This document shows, piece after piece, positions 1-4,839 of a DNA stretch of 8,423 nt. Position 1 is the first letter of the stretch. Each line of letters begins with the position of its first letter. A model generated the notes under the pieces. The model was not told the origin of the DNA. It ran no database searches and was given only the letters and a program-made list of their open reading frames with translations. This stretch comes from Acidimicrobiales bacterium (GTDB taxonomy: Bacteria; Actinomycetota; Acidimicrobiia; Acidimicrobiales; Poriferisodaliceae): assembly GCA_020631315.1 (NCBI GenBank), contig JAHDHM010000138.1, forward strand, positions 1 to 8,423, written 5' to 3'. The translations under genes were made by a program, and so were the position numbers.

Positions 1-2
1 GC

Positions 3-638
3 ATGCGTGGGCGCGGGTGGATCTGGTGGGTTGTGATCGCTGGCTTCGGGTGGCTGGTCGTCGGCTGTTCGGGCACCACGGACCCTGAGCTCGAAGCAGA
101 GCGGGCGTCGCATGCGGAGATCGGCGAGGTCGCCTCTCGCCGCTCGGGGGTGCAGCTGGCTGCTGCTTGGTGGGAGTGGGCGGCAAGTGCGCCCCACCAG
201 ACCAACCCGGTTGCTGATGATTCAGGTCGCGAATGTGCGAGGACTCAGCCTGACGACGTGTGGTTCCTTGCCGGGAACTTCGGTGGGTTCACAGCACGGC
301 GGTGCACCGTCCCGCCAGACACCGAGTTGTTCTTTCCGGTGCTCAACTCGATCTGCGCAGTCGGCGATGACTGCGTCGGGTGGCTCGAGGGGGCTGAGCT
401 GGCCGTCGTTCTCGATGGAGAGTCGATCGATTCCAGTTGGATCGAGACGGGTGTCGTCGAGATCGAAGCGGTCGACGGCAACAGCGTCACCTCCGACGGC
501 GGTCGCTTCCTTGTGGAGGTCGCAGGCTGGTGGACGCGGATCGAGCCGCTCGGCTCCGGGGTGTACGACCTCGAGATCTACGGCCGGTCAAGAGACGGGT
601 TCGAGGTCGATGTCACCTACGAACTGATCGTTCCGTAG
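3..638 (+). CDS. Putative secreted lipoprotein of unknown function
   Basis: A 211-residue protein whose function I do not recognise. The N-terminus is a lipoprotein signal peptide: Arg at 2 and 4, a hydrophobic stretch from about 6 to 20, then the lipobox VVGC with Cys22 as the predicted lipidated residue, so it should be anchored on the outer face of the cytoplasmic membrane. The mature part has an aromatic motif WWEWA (56-60), NPVAD (69-73), VWFLAG (86-91) and RRCTVP followed by ELFFP (99-112). It has four further cysteines (78, 101, 118, 124) that could form two disulfides outside the cell. The C-terminal half looks beta-rich (alternating V/E/D/G, WWTRIEPL, YDLEIYG). The ATG at position 3 gives a textbook signal peptide start, but upstream sequence is outside the window, so RBS and promoter cannot be judged. 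It converges on the ArsR-MOSC gene, with stop codons only 4 nt apart. Confidence 0.8.
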   Translation: MRGRGWIWWVVIAGFGWLVVGCSGTTDPELEAERASHAEIGEVASRRSGVQLAAAWWEWAASAPHQTNPVADDSGRECARTQPDDVWFLAGNFGGFTARRCTVPPDTELFFPVLNSICAVGDDCVGWLEGAELAVVLDGESIDSSWIETGVVEIEAVDGNSVTSDGGRFLVEVAGWWTRIEPLGSGVYDLEIYGRSRDGFEVDVTYELIVP

Positions 639-642
639 CCCG

Positions 643-1467
643 TCAGCCTCTCGGTGGGCGGCCGAGGTGGAGGTCGTCGCCCAGGCGGATGGTGCCGGGG
701 CGGATGACGCGGCAGTGGATGCCGCCGAGCTTTCGGAGGGCCGGTCGGGCGCCGGTGCCGATCAACTCGGTCATGGTGTTGCAGGGCGCGGCGTCGGAGA
801 ACACCTCGAGCTCGACGGTGCCGAGCAAGAGGCGCTGCCCGCGCTCGCGGGGGAGGTCACCGGCGTCGATCGTGATGTTGCGTCGCGTCTGGTCCGGCTC
901 GATCTCGCGACCAAGGCGCTTCGATGCGAGAGCGAGTTCGGCGCGTGACTGGATCGACACCTGCCGGGAAGAATTGAAGCCGGGCCGGTCGCCGACGATG
1001 CCCGTGCCGACCTCGACTTCGATCTCGTCGACGATCGTCAGCGGCGCCCGCTTCTCGCCCGCGAACGAGATCCGTTCGACCGAACCGATGTGTGGTGTCT
1101 CGTCCGCCGGCACGGTCGTCTGCGCGAGTGAGAGGTCGAGGATGCCCCGGACCCGGTCGCTGGCGATCCGGTAGTAGATGGTGCGGCCGGCCCGACGGTT
1201 GGCGACCAGCCCGGCGTTGCGGAGCAGCCGCAGTCCTTGCGAGACCTTCTGGGCGCTCGCACCAACGGCGTCGGCCGTCGACGTGACGTCGAGCTCGCCG
1301 GCCTCAGCGAGCGCCGACAGGACGCGGAGCCGTGTCGGCTCGCCGAGGAGCTTGAAGAGGTCGGCCACCTCACCGGCTTCGTGCTCGGTCGTCATCGAGC
1401 TGCGGATGGTGTCGATCACTGCCACGCCGGAACGTGCCTCGCAGGTCGCCTCGTGTGTGTTGGCCAT
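643..1467 (-). CDS. ArsR-type HTH regulator fused to a C-terminal MOSC domain
   Basis: A 274-residue two-domain protein. Residues about 30-115 form an ArsR/SmtB winged helix: LFKLLGEPTRLRVLSALAEAG (37-57), recognition-helix region ASAQKVSQGLRLLRNAGLV (70-88) and beta-wing RRAGRTIYYRI (91-101). Residues about 128-270 match the MOSC domain, found in molybdenum cofactor sulfurases and YiiM-like proteins: TGIVGDR (155-161), RQVSIQS (168-174), RRNITIDAGDL (195-205), the conserved cysteine in APCNTM (Cys229) and VIRPGTIRLGDD (254-265). The classical ArsR metal sites are absent: no CxC in the alpha-3 region and no DxH pattern in the last HTH helix. MOSC domains bind or carry sulfur or oxyanion groups through their cysteine; using MOSC as the sensor of an ArsR repressor is my inference. 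The start at 1467 is chosen because GGGAG lies 5 nt upstream. An in-frame ATG at 1527 would put the operator inside the gene. Confidence 0.88.
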   Translation of the reverse strand: MANTHEATCEARSGVAVIDTIRSSMTTEHEAGEVADLFKLLGEPTRLRVLSALAEAGELDVTSTADAVGASAQKVSQGLRLLRNAGLVANRRAGRTIYYRIASDRVRGILDLSLAQTTVPADETPHIGSVERISFAGEKRAPLTIVDEIEVEVGTGIVGDRPGFNSSRQVSIQSRAELALASKRLGREIEPDQTRRNITIDAGDLPRERGQRLLLGTVELEVFSDAAPCNTMTELIGTGARPALRKLGGIHCRVIRPGTIRLGDDLHLGRPPRG

Positions 1468-1472
1468 CATCA

Positions 1473-1477
1473 CTCCC
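1473..1477 (-). promoter_or_regulatory. Ribosome binding site of the ArsR-MOSC gene
   Basis: Minus-strand GGGAG sits 5 nt before the ATG at 1467 and only 2 nt before the adjacent ATG at 1470. Spacing favours the second ATG and argues against the upstream ATG at 1527, which has no such motif at a useful distance. Confidence 0.6.
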
Positions 1478-1498
1478 GCGGTTCGGTGGGGATGATGT

Positions 1499-1529
1499 TT
1501 GCACAGTTGTGCAACTGATGCGTGCAACT
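1499..1529 (-). promoter_or_regulatory. Probable ArsR-type operator: inverted repeat plus extra half-site
   Basis: A perfect inverted repeat TTGCACA-GT-TGTGCAA occupies 1499-1514 (7-bp arms, 2-bp centre). An additional half-site follows: GTGCAACT occurs at 1509-1516 and again at 1522-1529 in direct orientation. ArsR-family repressors bind imperfect 12-2-12-type palindromes at their own promoters. This site lies 32 nt upstream of the chosen ArsR-MOSC start, between that gene and the stop of the PF06684 gene (1556). Both half-sites carry TTGCAC on the minus strand, which could double as a -35 element, but no convincing -10 is visible at 16-18 bp. Autoregulation is inferred from position and symmetry, not shown. 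Confidence 0.65.
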
Positions 1530-1555
1530 TCGCGAGGTCCGGGGTCCCGACGTCG

Positions 1556-2143
1556 TCAGCGCAGGCCGTCGTCGCCGTTGACCTCGTCGATGGTGAACCC
1601 GCCGATGCGTGCGTGCGGGCGCTCGCCGGTCGTCATCACGAGCGCGAACACGACCTCGTGTGGCGCCGGGCCGTTGGGCACGACCACGGGCATGACGTCG
1701 TAGTGGCTCCGCAGGTAGCTGGCGTGTAGGTACTGCAGCGGAATGTCGAGCTGGCAGCCCATCGGCCCGACCTTCTTGGACGACGGCACCTGACCCTTCG
1801 GGTCGCCGAGTGCCGCACGCAGTCCTGCACCGGCCGGCACGTGCCAGGCGGCACCGATCTCCAGCTCGCCACTGACGCCGACGATCGCGCCCTTGCCGTA
1901 TCCCTCGATCGCGAGCCCATCCGAGTCAGTTCCGACGAGTTCGTCGCGGAGCTCGACGGCCATCTCGTCGGCCAGCGGCCGTAGCGCCGCCATCCACTCC
2001 GTGAGGTCCTCAGCGTGGGTGCCGACGAACGGGTTGGCGACGACGGTCGCGATCGAGCCGCGCCGGGTCGGTGTCTCGAGTGGAGGCCCGCCCGCGTGCC
2101 GGACCCGTTCGACGACCAGCTGCGTGGTGCGGATCTCGAGCAT
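1556..2143 (-). CDS. Amino acid synthesis family protein (PF06684 / DUF1185)
   Basis: A 195-residue protein matching the DUF1185 family, named 'amino acid synthesis' in Pfam. Family-typical segments: ANPFVG (36-41), EGYGKGAIVGVSGELEIGAA (80-99), QVPSSKKVG (118-126), the substitution-poor stretch DIPLQYLHASYLRSHYD (133-149) and RPHARIGG (175-182). Length is normal for the family, about 190-200. Crystal structures of two members show a chorismate-mutase-like trimeric fold; the reaction is unknown and the name rests on genomic inference. The start ATG at 2143 lies 2 nt after the stop of the upstream dehydrogenase, without a nearby Shine-Dalgarno, so translation is probably coupled. It is likely cytoplasmic: no signal peptide or membrane segment is visible. 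The operon with an SDR, divergent from nitrile hydratase, suggests small-molecule nitrogen or carboxylate metabolism, but no substrate can be named. Confidence 0.88.
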   Translation of the reverse strand: MLEIRTTQLVVERVRHAGGPPLETPTRRGSIATVVANPFVGTHAEDLTEWMAALRPLADEMAVELRDELVGTDSDGLAIEGYGKGAIVGVSGELEIGAAWHVPAGAGLRAALGDPKGQVPSSKKVGPMGCQLDIPLQYLHASYLRSHYDVMPVVVPNGPAPHEVVFALVMTTGERPHARIGGFTIDEVNGDDGLR

Positions 2144-2145
2144 CG

Positions 2146-2901
2146 TCAGAGCGCGCCGGCGATGAGCTCCCGGATGCCCTCGGGCAGGAACAGCTCCTCG
2201 GGTGTCTCGTCGGCTTCGGCCAGGTCGGCGAGCGCGGTGGCGACCTCGGCCGGGTCGAGCTGGCCTGACAGGATCAGCTGCTTCGCGAACTCGTGGGTCT
2301 CGGCCCCTGCGTCGTCACCGTCCTCGAGGAAGCGAGCTGCGCCGAGGACCATCTGGTCGTTGAAGCCCGTGTCGTACGGGCCCGGGTTCACCTTCGTGAC
2401 GTCGATGCCGTGCGGTTCGAGCTCGGCCCGCAATGACTTCGTGAACGCCTCCACCGCGTGCTTTGTCATGCAGTACGGCGAACCCTGAGCCGAGGCCAGC
2501 ACGCCCGCGATCGACGACACGTTGATGATGCGGCCCCAGCCGCGCTCCTTCATCCCGGGGATGGCGGCCTGGGACATCGCGACCATGCCGAACACGTTCA
2601 CCTCGAACGACTTGCGCACCTCGTCGAGCGGCACCGACGCCATCGGACCCATGAGCCCGTACCCGGCGTTGTTGATGAGCACGTCGGGCTGCAGGTCTGC
2701 GAGGCCTGCGACATCGTCGGCGTCCGTGACGTCGAGCTTCTGCGCTCGCAGGTTCGGTGCTGCCGCAGCGAGGACCGCGGCCTGCTCTTCGGTCTCGGTG
2801 GTGGCGATCACGTCGTGACCGCGACCGGCGAGCTCGATGGCGGCCGCCCGACCGAATCCGCTCCCCGCGCCGGTGATGACGATCGTCCGTTGCTGACTCA
2901 T
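2146..2901 (-). CDS. Short-chain dehydrogenase/reductase (classical SDR)
   Basis: A 251-residue NAD(P)-dependent oxidoreductase of the classical SDR type, full length for the family. Visible motifs: cofactor-binding TGAGSGFG (10-17), DV (58-59), NNAG (77-80), Asn102 in the helix-4 region (EVNVFG), catalytic Ser130 in NVSS, and catalytic Tyr143 and Lys147 in YCMTK, followed by NPGPYDTGF (172-180). The end of beta-2 reads ATTETEE without an obvious Asp or Arg selector, so NAD versus NADP preference is unclear. The substrate-binding C-terminal region (about 180-240) is acidic and gives no substrate clue. The start at 2901 is preferred over the in-frame ATG at 2976 because GAGGGGG lies 6 nt upstream and the Rossmann fold then begins at residue 6, as in most SDRs. 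It is the first gene of a two-gene operon with the PF06684 protein (2-nt gap) and is divergent from nitrile hydratase alpha. Confidence 0.9.
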   Translation of the reverse strand: MSQQRTIVITGAGSGFGRAAAIELAGRGHDVIATTETEEQAAVLAAAAPNLRAQKLDVTDADDVAGLADLQPDVLINNAGYGLMGPMASVPLDEVRKSFEVNVFGMVAMSQAAIPGMKERGWGRIINVSSIAGVLASAQGSPYCMTKHAVEAFTKSLRAELEPHGIDVTKVNPGPYDTGFNDQMVLGAARFLEDGDDAGAETHEFAKQLILSGQLDPAEVATALADLAEADETPEELFLPEGIRELIAGAL

Positions 2902-2907
2902 GTGTGG

Positions 2908-2914
2908 CCCCCTC
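2908..2914 (-). promoter_or_regulatory. Ribosome binding site of the SDR gene
   Basis: Minus-strand GAGGGGG lies 6 nt before the ATG at 2901. It decides between this start and the in-frame ATG at 2976, whose extra 25 residues have no SDR character. Confidence 0.65.
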
Positions 2915-2932
2915 GCCGACGAGTGTCCGGGG

Positions 2933-2961
2933 ACCTTCGCACCGATGGCGGCTTCGTTCAA
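2933..2961 (-). promoter_or_regulatory. Weak candidate promoter for the SDR-PF06684 operon
   Basis: On the minus strand TTGAAC (2961-2956) is a fair -35 box, separated by 17 bp from GAAGGT (2938-2933), which keeps only A2 and T6 of the -10 consensus. It lies 32 nt upstream of the SDR start. Spacing is good but the -10 is poor, so this is a suggestion only. Confidence 0.25.
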
Positions 2962-2987
2962 CTCGGGCCGGCTCACGAGGTGCGCGT

Positions 2988-2993
2988 TAGCCT
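2988..2993 (+). promoter_or_regulatory. Probable -10 element for a leaderless nitrile hydratase mRNA
   Basis: TAGCCT fits the actinobacterial -10 pattern TANNNT and ends 6 nt before the GTG at 3000, placing the expected transcription start at or next to the start codon. No Shine-Dalgarno lies at useful distance; the nearest purine run, GAGG at 2977-2980, is 19 nt away. No clear -35 is seen at 16-19 bp. Leaderless initiation at GTG or ATG is common in actinobacteria, so the fit is good but inferred. Confidence 0.5.
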
Positions 2994-2999
2994 CGCCCC

Positions 3000-3695
3000 G
3001 TGGGCCACGATCATCACCACCGTCACACTCATGGGCACGATCACGGGCATCACCACGACCACGACGACCCGCATTCGCTGCTGCCGTCCGAGCCGGCGCT
3101 GCGGGTGAAGGCCATCGAGTCGTTGCTGGTCGAGAAGGGCCTCGTCGATCGGGCGGCCATCGACGAGATCATCGAGATGTTCTCCGAGGAGATCGGTCCG
3201 CAGAACGGCGCACAGGTCGTCGCCCGAGCCTGGACCGACCCCGAGTACCGGGAGCGGCTGCTCACCGACGCCACTGCCGCCATCCTGGAGCTCGGTTTCT
3301 CGGGCATGCAGGGCGAGCACATGGTCGCCGTCGAGAACACCAACGACCGCCACAACGTCGTCGTCTGCACGCTCTGCTCCTGCTATCCGTGGCCCGTGCT
3401 GGGGGTGCCTCCGGTCTGGTACAAGTCCGCCGACTACCGGGCCCGCGTCGTGCGCGACCCGCGGGGTGTGCTTGCCGAGTTCGACGTGACCCTCGACGAC
3501 GACGTCGAGATCCAGGTCTGGGACTCCACCTCCGAGATCCGCTACCTCGTCATCCCACAGCGTCCCGCCGGCACCGACGGCATGTCGGAGACGGAGCTGG
3601 CCGAGCTGGTCACCCGCGACTCGATGATCGGTACCGGCCTCGTTGCAGCTCCGGCTGCGGGCCCCGTGGTTGAGTCGAGCCCGGCGGGCGATTGA
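3000..3695 (+). CDS. nthA: Nitrile hydratase alpha subunit, cobalt type, with His-rich N-terminus
   Basis: The alpha subunit of nitrile hydratase, which hydrates R-CN to R-CONH2 as an alpha-beta heterodimer or tetramer in the cytoplasm. The metal-binding claw is VCTLCSCY (122-129): Cys123, Cys126, Ser127 and Cys128. In the family two of these cysteines are oxidised to sulfinic and sulfenic forms. Thr124 and Tyr129 are the pattern of low-spin Co(III) enzymes; iron enzymes carry CSLCSCT. Other family-typical segments: [18 protein letters not shown] (66-83), [16 protein letters not shown] (140-155) and [18 protein letters not shown] (180-197). The first 25 residues contain 13 histidines with Gly and Asp, an extension most characterised homologues lack, reminiscent of metal-chaperone tails. 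The GTG start at 3000 follows a TAGCCT box, so the message may be leaderless. The stop overlaps the beta-subunit ATG (TGATG). Thiocyanate hydrolase gamma has the same claw, but the undivided beta gene downstream argues against it. Confidence 0.95.
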   Translation: MGHDHHHRHTHGHDHGHHHDHDDPHSLLPSEPALRVKAIESLLVEKGLVDRAAIDEIIEMFSEEIGPQNGAQVVARAWTDPEYRERLLTDATAAILELGFSGMQGEHMVAVENTNDRHNVVVCTLCSCYPWPVLGVPPVWYKSADYRARVVRDPRGVLAEFDVTLDDDVEIQVWDSTSEIRYLVIPQRPAGTDGMSETELAELVTRDSMIGTGLVAAPAAGPVVESSPAGD

Positions 3696-4357
3696 TGGAC
3701 GGCGTGCACGACCTCGGCGGTGTCGAGGGGTTCGGTCCGCTCCCGATCGAGGAGGACGAGCCGGCCTTCCATCACGAGTGGGAGGGCCGCGTCATGGGGA
3801 TGTATCTCCTCATGAGTTTCTGGGGCACCTGGAACACCGATTACGGCCGCCACGTGATCGAGCGGTTGCCACCGTCGGACTACCTGACGATGACCTACTA
3901 CGAGAAGTGGCTCGCCGGGTTGGTGAACAAGTCGGTCGAGACCGGCCTCATCACTCGTGACGAGGTCGTGACGGGTTCGCCTGCGGAAGGGACCGAGCCG
4001 GCGGCCGGTGCTCCGGGTGAGGGCGTCTTCCGTGCCGTGTTTCCGAAGGGCTCTCCCACCGTGCGGCCGGCCGACGCGCCGCCGCAGTTCGCCGTCGGTG
4101 ATCGAGTCCGGACCGACACGCATGGTCATCCAGGGCACACGCGCCTGCCGGGGTACGCACGCGGCAAGGTCGGCGAGGTCGTGCTGCTCCACGGAGCGCA
4201 CGTGTTCCCCGACAGCAACGCGGCGATGGCGGGGGAGGACCCGCATCACCTGTACACGGTGAAGTTCGCGGCCCGCGAGCTGTGGGGTCCGGCGGCTGAT
4301 GCCGGCCACTCCGTCACCGTCGACGTCTGGGAGCCTCACCTTGTCTCAGCGACCTGA
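3695..4357 (+). CDS. nthB: Nitrile hydratase beta subunit
   Basis: The 220-residue partner of the alpha subunit; it completes the active site and holds the oxidised cysteine claw in place. The start [14 protein letters not shown] (1-14) is the hallmark of the family, followed by EPAFHHEWEGRV (22-33), NTDYGRHVIERL (47-58) with the conserved Arg52 that contacts the modified cysteines, and YYEKWL (68-73). The C-terminal SH3-like barrel includes FAVGDRVR (132-139), HTRLPGYARGKVG (148-160), which supplies the second active-site arginine, HGAHVFPD (166-173) and LYTVKF (186-191). Both halves are in one polypeptide, unlike thiocyanate hydrolase or toyocamycin nitrile hydratase, where the equivalents are separate subunits. 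The ATG at 3695 overlaps the alpha stop by one base, so translation is coupled; a TTG one codon earlier is less likely. The region at 95-118 is a Gly/Ala/Pro/Glu-rich linker. Confidence 0.95.
   Translation: MDGVHDLGGVEGFGPLPIEEDEPAFHHEWEGRVMGMYLLMSFWGTWNTDYGRHVIERLPPSDYLTMTYYEKWLAGLVNKSVETGLITRDEVVTGSPAEGTEPAAGAPGEGVFRAVFPKGSPTVRPADAPPQFAVGDRVRTDTHGHPGHTRLPGYARGKVGEVVLLHGAHVFPDSNAAMAGEDPHHLYTVKFAARELWGPAADAGHSVTVDVWEPHLVSAT
4329..4333 (+). promoter_or_regulatory. Ribosome binding site of the nitrile hydratase accessory gene
   Basis: GGGAG lies inside the end of the beta-subunit gene, 7 nt before a TTG at 4341. This favours TTG initiation over the in-frame ATG at 4299, which has no comparable motif. 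Confidence 0.5.
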
Positions 4358-4685
4358 ACACAGACAACCGGCTGAACCGGAACAGCCGTTCGTCGAGCCG
4401 TGGCACGCCGAGCTGTTCGCCACGACACACGCGCTCGCCCAGGCCGGCGTGTTCGAGTGGACCGACTGGTCTGCGGCGTTCACCGCTGCGCTCGCCGCCG
4501 ACGACGATGCCGGCGTTCCGAAGGACGGCTCTGCCTACTACGAGACGTGGCTCCGGGCGCTCGAACGGTTCCTCGTCGAACGTGGCCTGGCCGACGAGTC
4601 CGGTCTCGGCGAACTCCGCCAGGCATGGACCGACGCCTACCTGAGCACCCCACACGGCCAACCCGTGGAGCTCACCCGCCCCTGA
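4341..4685 (+). CDS. Nitrile hydratase accessory protein (activator / cobalt escort type)
   Basis: A 114-residue protein of the nitrile hydratase accessory family (P14K/NhlE-like). In cobalt enzymes such proteins escort the alpha subunit, help insert and oxidise the cobalt centre, then exchange it into the alpha-beta complex (self-subunit swapping). It resembles the N-terminal half of the beta subunit. Visible family features: PFVEPWHAELFA (16-27), GVFEWTDW (36-43), YYETWLRALERFLVERGL (66-83), and a tail with AWTDAY and TPHGQPV (95-109). Its length is normal. I chose TTG at 4341 because GGGAG is 7 nt upstream; it overlaps the beta gene by 17 nt. The alternative ATG at 4299 adds 14 Ser/Thr/Pro-rich residues with no family character. 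It is the last gene of the operon and is followed by a strong stem-loop. Confidence 0.88.
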   Translation: MSQRPEHRQPAEPEQPFVEPWHAELFATTHALAQAGVFEWTDWSAAFTAALAADDDAGVPKDGSAYYETWLRALERFLVERGLADESGLGELRQAWTDAYLSTPHGQPVELTRP

Positions 4686-4752
4686 CGCGGCAAGTCTCAG
4701 GACTCCAACGGCCGCCACTCGACGGTCGGCAACCGTTCGGGGTCGGTACGCG

Positions 4753-4791
4753 GCGATGCACCGGACCGACAGGAGAGGTCCGGTGCATCGC
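4753..4791. terminator. Perfect 15-bp stem-loop, probable bidirectional terminator
   Basis: GCGATGCACCGGACC (4753-4767) is exactly complementary to GGTCCGGTGCATCGC (4777-4791), with a 9-nt loop (GACAGGAGA). It lies between the convergent accessory gene (stop 4685) and the acidic protein gene (stop 4840), 67 nt and 48 nt from the stops. Neither strand has a T-tract after the stem. That is usual for GC-rich actinobacterial terminators but leaves the mechanism unproven. Confidence 0.75.
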
Positions 4792-4839
4792 TCGCCCGTT
4801 CATCGGGGAGGAAGTGATGTCGGGGCGGTGGCGTCAGTC

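Noticed and set aside
437..1174. Plus-strand 245-codon open frame spanning the end of the lipoprotein and the MOSC domain
   Set aside because: It is Arg/Ser-rich, overlaps two better-supported genes in other frames, and has no domain signature.
1468..1527. N-terminal extension of the ArsR-MOSC protein from an ATG at 1527
   Set aside because: It would place the palindromic operator inside the coding region, has no Shine-Dalgarno, and its residues have no family character.
3542..4339. Minus-strand 265-codon open frame opposite nitrile hydratase beta
   Set aside because: It is a shadow of the beta-subunit gene, which matches its family from end to end.
3000..4685. Thiocyanate hydrolase or toyocamycin nitrile hydratase instead of nitrile hydratase
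   Set aside because: Those enzymes have the beta subunit split into two polypeptides. Here the beta subunit is one chain with both halves, and the third gene matches the accessory family rather than a half subunit.
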